Source: Halorarum salinum (GTDB lineage Archaea; Halobacteriota; Halobacteria; Halobacteriales; Haloferacaceae). From it: 64,000 bases of DNA. Both the position numbers and the translations under genes were made by a program. Location of the stretch: assembly GCF_013402875.1 (NCBI RefSeq), contig NZ_CP058579.1, positions 3,844,001 to 3,908,000 on the forward strand. The letters run 5' to 3'. Shown piece after piece: positions 54,377 to 61,810 of this stretch (position 1 is its first letter; each line of letters starts with the position of its first letter). The notes beneath the pieces are model-generated. The model saw only the letters and a program-made list of their open reading frames with translations. It did no database searches and had not been told where the DNA came from.

Positions 54377-55227
54377 GACGGGACGGCGAATCGGAGGGAT
54401 CGCGGGACGGGCGCGACGACCCCGCGCCGGGCGTCTTCGAGGCGGCCGTGCGCGACGGCGTCTGTCGGCTCCGGCGGCCCGGGACCCGCTGGCTCTCGAC
54501 GGGCGCGAACGGGGGCGAGTCGGTCGCGGACGCTGCGTACAACGTCACCGTTCCCGATGGGTGGCCCGAGACGGACCTGGCGACGTACGTCCGGGAGCGT
54601 CGCGAGCGCGCCGGGTTCCTCGCGGACGGCGCCTCCGACCGAGCGCCGGACCGCGACGGCTTCCGGGCGGACTCTCCGACCCCCGCGCTGCTCACCGGCG
54701 TCGACCAGCGGCACGCCAGACGGGCGCGGTCCGGTCCCGTCGAGGTCGTCGCGACCGCCGGCCTATCGAATCCGGCTTCCCTCCCGGTCGTTGGATTCGG
54801 GACGAATCGAAATAGTACGAGAAAATCGGGAGACGGAGATTCGAATCGGAGAGACGACCCGCGTCTCGGCACGGTGAACGTCGTCGTCGGGGCGGCCCGT
54901 TCGCTCACGCCGGGCGCGCTGGCGAACCTCGTCGCCGTCGCGGCGGAGGCGAAGGCCGCCACGCTGCTGGCGGCTGCGGGGTTCCCGGGGACGACGACCG
55001 ACGCCGTCGTGGCGGGGTGTGATCCCGACGGCGAGCGCGCGGCGTTCTCCGGGAGCGCGACGGTGGTCGGCGACGCCGCCCGGATCTGCGTCAGGGACGC
55101 GGTGCTCGCGTCGCTCGAATCGAGGTACAGCGTCGAGGATCGGAGCGTCCCCGACTCGGTCGCAGACGCGGAGTACGGGACCGTCGCGGACGGGACGGCG
55201 ACCGTGTCGCGACTCACGGAGCAGTGA
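54373..55227 (+). CDS. cbiZ: Adenosylcobinamide amidohydrolase CbiZ
   Basis: Salvages exogenous cobinamides or pseudocobalamins by cutting off aminopropanol to give cobyric acid. The core has LSTGANGGESVADAAYNVTVP, LLTGVDQRHARRA and VVATAGLSNPA, then GTVNVVVGAARSLTPGALANLVAVAAEAKAA and GTTTDAVVAG, all typical. 284 residues; GTG 54373 overlaps cobD. Two oddities: an Asp/Arg-rich loop at ~85-115, and an A+T-rich insertion (54798-54862) coding for a polar Asn/Arg/Ser/Asp loop. Confidence 0.9.
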   Translation: MRRDGESEGSRDGRDDPAPGVFEAAVRDGVCRLRRPGTRWLSTGANGGESVADAAYNVTVPDGWPETDLATYVRERRERAGFLADGASDRAPDRDGFRADSPTPALLTGVDQRHARRARSGPVEVVATAGLSNPASLPVVGFGTNRNSTRKSGDGDSNRRDDPRLGTVNVVVGAARSLTPGALANLVAVAAEAKAATLLAAAGFPGTTTDAVVAGCDPDGERAAFSGSATVVGDAARICVRDAVLASLESRYSVEDRSVPDSVADAEYGTVADGTATVSRLTEQ

Positions 55228-55242
55228 CGGTCGGCCCGAAGA

Positions 55243-57186
55243 TCACGCCCCGGTCACGAAAAAGAGGATGACGGAGACGGCGAGCGAGGAGACGATGACC
55301 GCGAGCGCGAGCGCGCCGCCCATCGACACCGCGGCGTTGGCGTGGCTCGCGAGCGTCTCGGTGCGGTCGTTGCCGAAGACGGTGACCTCTGCGCGTTCGG
55401 TCGCCATGCCGGCCTCGGCGGGTTCGAGGTCGGCCGTCGCCTCCGCCAGGAGGTCGAGCACGAGCGCCTCGAGTTCGTCCGCGTCGATGGCCGCGCCGAC
55501 CTGGTTGTCCGCGTCGACGGTGTTGACGATGTGGGTGTCGGTCGTCATCACCTCGGCCTCGTCGACGCCGTCGGCGAGGAGCGCGTCCACGAGCCTGTCG
55601 CGCAGGCCCGGCTCCATGTTGTTGCCGTCCACGAGCACGTAGGCGGTCCTGTGGGCCTCGCCGCCCGACACCCCCTCGCCCTCCGGCGCTGCCACGTCGG
55701 TGACCATCACCCGGATGCCGAGCGGGCCGACGCCCTGCGTCGGCACCCACTCGGTCCGGTCCCAGGCGACGCCGACGTGGAGATCGCCCGTGGGCGCGGC
55801 AGCGAGCCGGTCGGCGGCGTCCCGGGAGGCGCCGATGAGGTCGAACGATCGGGGCGACCCGGGGGTGACGTGACCGAGGTCGGGGCCCTCCAGGCCGTCG
55901 TTGCAGTTGTGTCCGTCCACGAGCAGCACGTCCCGCAGGCCGCCGGCGCGGGCCTCGGAGGCGGCCGACAGGCCGACGGCGTACTCCACGTCGTCGGCGA
56001 AGCCGGGGGCGAACGTCGAGACGAGCAGCGCCTCGTCGCCGAACGACTGGCCGAGCACCTTCGCCTCGCCGGCGGCGACGCGGACGCCACGGGACGCGTC
56101 GTTCGTGTACTCGAGCCGCTCGAACGCCCGGTCGGCCGCCTCGACGACCGGGTCGACCTCGCGCCCGGTGACGAGGTTGAAGTCGTGGCCAGCGGTGGCG
56201 TGGGGCGGGAACGCCACCCCCTCGGCGTGTTCCGCGATGCGGACCGGGAGGTTGCCGCCCCCGATCTCGCCCATCGGCCCCGGGTGGAGCATCGGCAGCA
56301 CCCAGCGGGCCTTCTCCTCGCCGTCGGGCGTCCGGAACGCGAGGACGGTGACCGGGACGATCGCCTCCTCGCCGAGCTGTTCGAAGAAGTCCTCCAGCTC
56401 ACGGCTCCCCTCCGCGATGTGACCGATGAAGCCGCCGAGGAAGTCGAGCACGGAGACGCCCATCGAGTTCCGCCACGGGCGGTCGACGACGTAGAGGAAC
56501 CCCCAGACGGCGAGCCCGTAGAGCGCGCACGTGGCGCCCAGCAACAGGAAGTGGTTCGGCCCGATGGCCGACAGCGCCTGGGGCGCCTCCTCCGGGCGGG
56601 CGAGATACGGCATGAGGATGGCGTCGAACAGCGGGCCGCCGACCTCGAGGTACAGCAGCGTCCCGCTGTAGACGAACAGCAGCGCCGCGGCGGTGACCGT
56701 CTGGATGCTCGCGGGGACGGCCGCGACGAGCAGCCGCGAGTTCGACACCGCCATGATGACGAGCAGGCGGAGCGCGAACACCGAGGCCAGCGAGACGACG
56801 AGCACGTCGAAGACGAACCCCTGACCCAGCGGCGTGAGGTAGGCGACCGCGCCCGCGACGGTGAGCATCGCGACGATGACGAGTTCACACACCAGCGCGA
56901 GCAGCGACGAGCGATTGTGCGTGAACCGCCCGCCGACGCGGTGGTCGACCCACGTCGTGGCGAAACTGGCGACGACGGTCGGGACGCCGATGAAGAAGAT
57001 GCCCTCCCAGGCGTCCCGGCCGAGGAACAGGACGCCGCGCCAGGTCGTCGCCGCCTCCGGCCGCTGGAAGGCGCCGATCCCGGCGACCGCAGCGAGCAGG
57101 ACGGCGAACGCGACGCTCGTCGACCACGACGGCGCGCGGAAGATGAACCGGGAGAGGCCGGCGAGGTTGCTCTGGGAGGCGGTCAT
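55243..57186 (-). CDS. DUF2070 family membrane protein
   Basis: A 647-residue archaeal membrane protein. The N-terminal ~240 residues have about seven hydrophobic segments; the soluble middle and C-terminal part holds the conserved MLHPGPMGEIGGGNLP (~300-315), DGHNC and DGNNM loops, and a last membrane helix (~620-645). Family DUF2070 has no established role. Its metal-like His/Asp loops hint at an enzyme, as inference. The gene is convergent with cbiZ and its stop is 15 bases from that of cbiZ. Confidence 0.9.
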   Translation of the reverse strand: MTASQSNLAGLSRFIFRAPSWSTSVAFAVLLAAVAGIGAFQRPEAATTWRGVLFLGRDAWEGIFFIGVPTVVASFATTWVDHRVGGRFTHNRSSLLALVCELVIVAMLTVAGAVAYLTPLGQGFVFDVLVVSLASVFALRLLVIMAVSNSRLLVAAVPASIQTVTAAALLFVYSGTLLYLEVGGPLFDAILMPYLARPEEAPQALSAIGPNHFLLLGATCALYGLAVWGFLYVVDRPWRNSMGVSVLDFLGGFIGHIAEGSRELEDFFEQLGEEAIVPVTVLAFRTPDGEEKARWVLPMLHPGPMGEIGGGNLPVRIAEHAEGVAFPPHATAGHDFNLVTGREVDPVVEAADRAFERLEYTNDASRGVRVAAGEAKVLGQSFGDEALLVSTFAPGFADDVEYAVGLSAASEARAGGLRDVLLVDGHNCNDGLEGPDLGHVTPGSPRSFDLIGASRDAADRLAAAPTGDLHVGVAWDRTEWVPTQGVGPLGIRVMVTDVAAPEGEGVSGGEAHRTAYVLVDGNNMEPGLRDRLVDALLADGVDEAEVMTTDTHIVNTVDADNQVGAAIDADELEALVLDLLAEATADLEPAEAGMATERAEVTVFGNDRTETLASHANAAVSMGGALALAVIVSSLAVSVILFFVTGA

Positions 57187-57669
57187 GTCCGGTGGGGTGG
57201 GGTGTCGTCGGGGGCGGCTAAAAAGGGCCGTACTTCGGTCGGGGTTTCTCTAGCGGGTGAGAGGTCGGTTCGGATTTCGGTGCGTCGCTACCGGGACCAC
57301 GATGACGAATGGGTCGAAAGCCTCCAGCGGCCCTTTCGGTCCCGCCCTCTGGGACGGTCGAGCGAGCGTCGCGGTGGCTCCCCGCGCCTCCCCGGCGGGC
57401 GCGGCGTCGCTCCCTCGCGCCGCTCGGTCGCTCGCTGGGCGCCCGCCGCATCCCTCCGACCGTCCACCGGCCGGCGTCACGCCGGACTACCGACGGCGTC
57501 CGCGAGCGGTAGTCGGGCCAGCGCCGCTCGGCCGGGACGCCGGCAGGGTGGGACCGGAAGGGGCTGTGGCCTCCGGTCGCGGGGGTTTCCGGAGCATTCC
57601 GGGTCCACCCGCTGAACAGGAAACGTCGCGCGAACCGACCGCGAAGAATTTGATATCGCGAAATGAAGT
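57187..57669. other. Intergenic between DUF2070 and guaAA
   Basis: No gene visible in 483 bases. It holds the second composite repeat (57311-57597) and, at its right end, the bipartite motif (57646-57676) that overlaps the guaAA stop. The first ~60 bases are the DUF2070 promoter region. Confidence 0.6.
57311..57597. repeat. Composite intergenic repeat, copy 2 of 2
   Basis: It starts with a minimal hairpin form of the GACTGAAAGGGGCC/GGGGGCTTTC boxes in minus orientation (57313-57345: GGGACCGAAAGGGCC with GGAGGCTTTCGACCC), followed by the 168-base block shared with 5941-6108 (57351-57518). It ends with a plus-orientation pair of boxes (GGGACCGGAAGGGGCT at 57550-57565 and GCGGGGGTTTCCGGAG at 57579-57594). 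Thus a family-2 block is flanked by two family-1 box pairs. Confidence 0.7.
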
Positions 57670-57676
57670 TTACCGG
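57646..57676 (-). promoter_or_regulatory. Bipartite motif TTTACCGG / CGCGATATCAAATTC, copy 2
   Basis: GAATTTGATATCGCG (57646-57660), eight bases, TTTACCGG (57669-57676): 23 bases identical to copy 1 with the same spacing. Its right half overlaps the guaAA stop codon, so it may act as a 3' or upstream signal. Role unknown. Confidence 0.45.
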
Positions 57677-58224
57677 CAGATCTCGACGAAGTTCTCGAAC
57701 ACCTCCTGCCCCCGTTCCGTGTGCGAGACTTCGGGGTGCCACTGGACGCCGTAGAGGCCTCGATCCGCGTCGCTCATCGCCTCGACGCCGCAGACGTCGC
57801 TCTCGGCGGTCACGGTGAACCCCTCGGGGACCTCGGCGACCTCGTCGGCGTGGCTCGCCCACGTCCGGACCCCCGGGGCGAGCGACCCGACCAGCGGGTC
57901 CCCGTCGGCGGCGATGGTCACGTCGACGTCGGCGTAGCCGCCGTACTCGCCCGATTCGACCCTGCCGCCGAGCAACTCCGCGATGGCCTGGTGACCGAGA
58001 CAGACGCCGAGAACCGGGACGCCCAGGTCGAGGTACTCCTCCGTGCGTCCGATGCGGTCCATGCTCGGCCCGCCCGAGAGCACGATCCCGTCCGCGTCGA
58101 TCTCCGCGGGCGGAGTGTCGTTGTCGAGGATCTCCGCGTCGACGCCGGCGTCGCGGAGGGCCCGGCCCTCCAGGTGGGTGAACTGTCCGTGGTTGTCGAT
58201 GACCGCGATCCGCGGCTCGCTCAT
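57670..58224 (-). CDS. guaAA: GMP synthase glutaminase subunit (GuaA subunit A)
   Basis: The archaeal split glutaminase of GMP synthase; it supplies ammonia to the separate ATP-pyrophosphatase subunit, which is not in this window. 184 residues with IAVIDNHGQFTHL at the N-terminus, oxyanion LSGGPSMD (49-56), Cys75 in GVCLGHQ, and His163/Glu165 in WHPEVSHTE. ATG at 58224. A bipartite motif overlaps its stop codon. Confidence 0.94.
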   Translation of the reverse strand: MSEPRIAVIDNHGQFTHLEGRALRDAGVDAEILDNDTPPAEIDADGIVLSGGPSMDRIGRTEEYLDLGVPVLGVCLGHQAIAELLGGRVESGEYGGYADVDVTIAADGDPLVGSLAPGVRTWASHADEVAEVPEGFTVTAESDVCGVEAMSDADRGLYGVQWHPEVSHTERGQEVFENFVEICR

Positions 58225-58362
58225 GGCGACCGTAGCGGGGACGCGGTGAAAAGCGGTGCGCTTCGGGTGGGTTTCGCACGCACGCCGCCCGTACCGGCAG
58301 GTTCGGCGGCCGACGGGGAGGCGGTCGACGGGTTCGCGCGGCGGATCGGCGGTCGTCGGGGT

Positions 58363-58806
58363 TCAGAGCTCCGTCGGGTCGAACCGCCGGTTCTCCCCGC
58401 CCCACTCCTCGCGGTCGCGTTCCTCGCGGACGTCGAGGTACACCTCGACGCCGTTGCCGTCCGGGTCGTCGAAGTAGAGCGCGAGCGAGATGCCGTGGTC
58501 GACCGGCGACACGTCGACCTCGCGCGCGCGGAGTCGTTCGTACGCGCCGGCGAGGCTCTCGGCGTCGGCCACCTCCCACGCGGCGTGGTAGAGCCCGACC
58601 GGCCCGTCCGACCCGGTCGACGCCGATCCGGCGTTCGGGACCTCCTGCAGGGCGAGGTCGTGGTGGTGCTCCCCCAGGGTGAGGAACGCGAACCGGCCGA
58701 CGCGTTCGGCGACGGTCAACCCGTCGAGGACGTCCGCGTAGAACTCGATCGCGCGCTCGACGTCCCGGACCTTGAGGTGGACGTGTCCGAGGTGATCGAC
58801 GGTCAT
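58363..58806 (-). CDS. VOC superfamily (glyoxalase/dioxygenase-like) protein
   Basis: A 147-residue single-chain vicinal-oxygen-chelate protein with paired beta-alpha-beta-beta-beta units. The metal ligands expected in glyoxalases or extradiol dioxygenases may be His7 (HLGHVHLKV), His in GLYHAAWEV (~77) and Glu in GNGVEVYLDV (~122). The length fits a single-subunit glyoxalase-like enzyme; substrate unknown. ATG 58806. Confidence 0.87.
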   Translation of the reverse strand: MTVDHLGHVHLKVRDVERAIEFYADVLDGLTVAERVGRFAFLTLGEHHHDLALQEVPNAGSASTGSDGPVGLYHAAWEVADAESLAGAYERLRAREVDVSPVDHGISLALYFDDPDGNGVEVYLDVREERDREEWGGENRRFDPTEL

Positions 58807-58877
58807 GTCGTCGGGCAGGCGCCCGCACCGGAAAGTCGTTTCCCGGTCGGCAACCGGCGGGGCCGGACCGCCCCCGC

Positions 58878-59480
58878 TCAGCCGCCGTCCCGGCGCTCGC
58901 GCGCGGTGGAGAAGCCGTACTCGCCCATCTCCGCGCCGCGGCGGGACTCCCGCTCGGCGATCGCCTCGGGGTCCGGGGACGCGTCGTCTGCGACGCGCGC
59001 GAATCCGTTGTGTACCTTGGCGTGACACCACCGACAGAGCCCGACGGTTATCTCGTGGCCCGGCAACTCGTCGCCGGCCTCGTCGTCGCGGTTCGCGTCG
59101 GATGCCTCGGATCCCGAGTCGGGCCGGCTTCCCGACCTACGAGCGCTCGACGCGACCCGGCTCCCGTACGAGAGGTGGTGTTCCTCGACCAGCGGCCGAC
59201 TCGCGTCGTGGGCCATCCGGACCTCCTCCAGCCCGCACCGGGCGCACTCCTTCCCATCGGTCGTCGACCGGTAGTGTGGACAGTCGGCCCAGTCGGCGTC
59301 CTCGTCCGCGACGAGACACTCGTACCCGTCCGCGCGTCGTTCGGCGGCGAACTCGGGGTCGTCGCCCGCCCGGTCGAGCGCGTAGCGACACCGGCCGTCG
59401 CCGGTGAGGTGGTCGCACGGCCCGGCGTGCTCGTACGGGTCGTCCACGCCGACCGGCGTTCCGTCCGGCGTCCGCTCCAT
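58878..59480 (-). CDS. HNH-like zinc protein
   Basis: A 200-residue acidic protein with many metal-binding residues: CDHLTGDGRCRY (22-33), CPHY (~67), CARCGLEEVRMAHD (~79), and HHLSY (~100) with a later GLCRWCHAKVHNG (~148). The last, with HHLSY, resembles an HNH endonuclease core with CxxC zinc support. Similar haloarchaeal proteins exist (DUF7097-like, from memory). Nuclease activity is inferred only from the motif. ATG 59480. Confidence 0.7.
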   Translation of the reverse strand: MERTPDGTPVGVDDPYEHAGPCDHLTGDGRCRYALDRAGDDPEFAAERRADGYECLVADEDADWADCPHYRSTTDGKECARCGLEEVRMAHDASRPLVEEHHLSYGSRVASSARRSGSRPDSGSEASDANRDDEAGDELPGHEITVGLCRWCHAKVHNGFARVADDASPDPEAIAERESRRGAEMGEYGFSTARERRDGG

Positions 59481-59581
59481 ACGGCCCGTGGTTCGTCCTC
59501 GCGGTTAAGCCCTTCTCGTGGCGTCTCCGGGGGTCCGGTCCCGACACGAGCCCGGCTTCGAGCGTCCGCGAGGCAGTCTTC

Positions 59582-59608
59582 TAAATCGTATTTCGCGATA
59601 GCGAATTC
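59582..59608 (+). promoter_or_regulatory. Bipartite motif TAAA / CGCGATAGCGAATTC, copy 3
   Basis: TAAA (59582-59585), eight bases, CGCGATAGCGAATTC (59594-59608), the same geometry as copies 1 and 2 on their minus strand. It lies about 47 bases before the DUF192 GTG, in the intergenic space shared with the divergent HNH-like gene. TTCGC-GATA-GCGAA forms a small inverted repeat here. Confidence 0.45.
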
Positions 59609-59654
59609 CCGCCGGAACGGAACGGTCAAGTCCCGCGCCCCGGACCGGCAGGGC

Positions 59655-60050
59655 GTGCAGGTCGTCCACCACGCCGAGAGCGAACCCGCCGATTCGGGCG
59701 CCGTCGCCGACGAAACCGCCGGCTCCGGGGACCACCGCGTGCTCGCGGCGAGCGCCGACGCCGCCGACTCGCTCCTCGCGCAGGCCCGCGGGCTGATGTT
59801 CCGGCGATCGATCCCGAACGACTACGCGCTCGTCTTCCGGTTCGACGGCGCCACGTCCCGAAGCCTCCACATGCTGTTCGTCCCGTTCGCCATCGACGCC
59901 CTGTGGCTCGTGGACGGCGAGGTGACGAAGCGGAAACGGCTGCGGCCGTGGGTCGGACTCGGCCGGGGCGAGGCGGACACGATCGTCGAACTGCCCGCCG
60001 GCGCGGCCGACGGCGTTGACGTCGGCGACCGGGTCGAGTTCCGACCCTGA
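59655..60050 (+). CDS. DUF192 family protein
   Basis: A 131-residue protein with the DUF192 core: ARGLMFRRSIPNDYALVFRF (about 43-62), then SLHMLFVPFAIDALWLVDGEVTK and a final TIVELPAGAAD. DUF192 proteins are small beta-rich domains of unknown function; many are exported, but no signal peptide is evident here. GTG at 59655 begins a short acidic N-terminal extension. A copy of the bipartite motif lies upstream. Confidence 0.87.
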   Translation: MQVVHHAESEPADSGAVADETAGSGDHRVLAASADAADSLLAQARGLMFRRSIPNDYALVFRFDGATSRSLHMLFVPFAIDALWLVDGEVTKRKRLRPWVGLGRGEADTIVELPAGAADGVDVGDRVEFRP

Positions 60051-60149
60051 CCGGGGGGCGCCCGTGACGCGGCCGTACCCGATCGAACCGCTTCGATCGA
60101 AACCCGGCCCGAGCGGAGCCCCACCGACCCCGCAGTCGTTCGCCCGTCT

Positions 60150-60162
60150 CGCAATTCTTGCG
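60150..60162. promoter_or_regulatory. CGCAA-TTC-TTGCG inverted repeat upstream of the citramalate synthase gene
   Basis: A perfect 5-bp repeat with a three-base spacer that shares the GCAA-N3-TTGC core with the palindromes at the alanine dehydrogenase and carboxypeptidase starts. It lies about 35 bases upstream of the TATA-like GGTTTATCC (60192-60200), the position of an activator site rather than a repressor. Confidence 0.4.
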
Positions 60163-60231
60163 GGCCCGACAGACCGACCTGTCCGGTCGGCCCGGTTTAT
60201 CCGCCCGCGACCCCGAGGGGGAGCCGAGCAC

Positions 60232-60270
60232 ATGACTCGTGAACGCTTTATTCGGGTGCGGACCCGATAA
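60232..60270 (+). CDS. Putative 12-codon upstream frame overlapping cimA
   Basis: The ATG at 60232 opens a 12-residue frame (MTRERFIRVRTR, stop TAA at 60268-60270) that overlaps the first ~10 codons of the citramalate synthase frame, whose GTG is at 60239. It is the only ATG near the predicted transcript start. It may reduce or tune initiation at the GTG; no regulatory Leu or Ile run is present. Weak evidence. Confidence 0.25.
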   Translation: MTRERFIRVRTR

Positions 60271-61810
60271 CGCTCGATCCCTCGATCCGACCGACGTAAC
60301 GTTCCTCGACACGACGCTGCGCGACGGCGAGCAGATGCCGGGCGTCTCGCTCTCGGCCGACGAGAAGGCCGACGTCGCCCGGGAGCTCGACGCCGCCGGC
60401 GTGGACGTCGTGGAGGCCGGCTCCGCGTGCACCAGCGCCGCCGAGCGCGAGACCATCAGTCGCGTGACCGGCCTCGGGCTCGACGCGACCGTCACCAGCT
60501 TCGCGCGCGGCGTGCGCGCCGACGTCGACCACGCGCTGGACTGCGACGTGGACGGCGTGAACCTCGTCGTCCCCGCCAGCGACCGCCACGTCGAGACGAA
60601 GGTGGGCGCTTCCCGGGAGGCCGTCCTCGAGCGAACCGTCGAACTGGTGGAGTACGCCCGCGAGCACGGACTCTGGGTCGAGGTGCTCGGCGAGGACGGC
60701 TCCAGGGCCGACCTGGAGTTCCTCGACCGGCTCTCGGCGGTCGCGATGGAGGCCGGCGCGGACCGCGTCTGCTACTGCGACACCGTCGGGGCCGCCTCGC
60801 CCGAGCGCACCGCCGAGGTGGTCTCGACGCTCGCGACCCACGGTCCGACCTCGGTCCACACCCACGACGACCTGGGGCTGGCGAACGCGAACGTGCTGGC
60901 CGGGCTGAACGCCGGCGCCGACCTGGTCCACGCCACCGTCAACGGCGTGGGCGAACGCGCCGGCAACGTCGCGCTCGAGGAGGTCGCCGTCGCGCTGGAG
61001 CGCTGCTACGGCGTCGAGACGCTCGACCTGGAACGGCTCTACCGGCTCGCCCGCGGCGTCGCCGACGCCACGGGCGTCCCGCTCGGCGCGAACAAGGCCG
61101 TCGTCGGCGACAACGCGTTCGCCCACGAGAGCGGCATCCACACGGACGGCACGCTGAAGGACGGCCGGATGTACGAGCCGTACCCCCCGGAGACGGTCGG
61201 CCGCGAGCGCCGCCTCGTCCTCGGGAAACACGCCGGACGGGCCGGCGTGAAGGCCGCCCTCTCCGAGCAGGACTTCGACCCCGACGACGACGAACTCGAC
61301 GCGATCGTCGCCCGCGTGAAGGACCTCGGCGACCGGGGCAAGCGCGTGACCGACGCGGACCTCCGCGCCGTCGCGGCGGACGTGCTCGGCCGCGAGCGCG
61401 AGCGCCGGGTCGAACTGCTGTCGCTCTCGGCGACCAGCGGCGCCGACGTGCCGACCGCGAGCGTCCGCCTGCTGGTCGAGGAGGAAGAGCGGACGGCCGC
61501 GGGCACCGGGAGCGGCCCGGTCGACGCGGCGGTCGAGGCGGTCCGCTCGGCGCTCGGCCCCGACGCGAACGCGGCGCTGGAGTCGTACCACGTCGACGCG
61601 GTGACCGGCGGCACCGACGCCGTCGTCGCCGTCGAGGTGACGATGCGCCGGGGCGACCGCACGGCCACGGTGTCGGCCGCGGACGCCGACATCACCCGCG
61701 CCAGCGTCGAGGCCGCCGTCGACGCGCTCGACCGCCTGCTCGCGGAGGAGGCGACCGCCTCGGGGGTGGGCGCGGACGTGGACCCTGAGGAGGAGGTCGA
61801 GGCCGACTGA
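60239..61810 (+). CDS. cimA: (R)-citramalate synthase / 2-isopropylmalate synthase
   Basis: A DRE-TIM enzyme that condenses acetyl-CoA with pyruvate (citramalate, isoleucine path) or ketoisovalerate (isopropylmalate, leucine path). DTTLRDGEQ (24-32), HTHDDLGLANAN (~203-214), NGVGERAGN and the LeuA dimer domain with ESGIHTDGTLKD and LGKHAGR are clear. Residues ~400-510 form the regulatory allosteric domain, so feedback control is expected. Only GTG 60239 gives the family N-terminus. Which substrate it prefers is undecided; leuA is an equal label. 523 aa. Confidence 0.85.
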   Translation: MNALFGCGPDNARSLDPTDVTFLDTTLRDGEQMPGVSLSADEKADVARELDAAGVDVVEAGSACTSAAERETISRVTGLGLDATVTSFARGVRADVDHALDCDVDGVNLVVPASDRHVETKVGASREAVLERTVELVEYAREHGLWVEVLGEDGSRADLEFLDRLSAVAMEAGADRVCYCDTVGAASPERTAEVVSTLATHGPTSVHTHDDLGLANANVLAGLNAGADLVHATVNGVGERAGNVALEEVAVALERCYGVETLDLERLYRLARGVADATGVPLGANKAVVGDNAFAHESGIHTDGTLKDGRMYEPYPPETVGRERRLVLGKHAGRAGVKAALSEQDFDPDDDELDAIVARVKDLGDRGKRVTDADLRAVAADVLGRERERRVELLSLSATSGADVPTASVRLLVEEEERTAAGTGSGPVDAAVEAVRSALGPDANAALESYHVDAVTGGTDAVVAVEVTMRRGDRTATVSAADADITRASVEAAVDALDRLLAEEATASGVGADVDPEEEVEAD

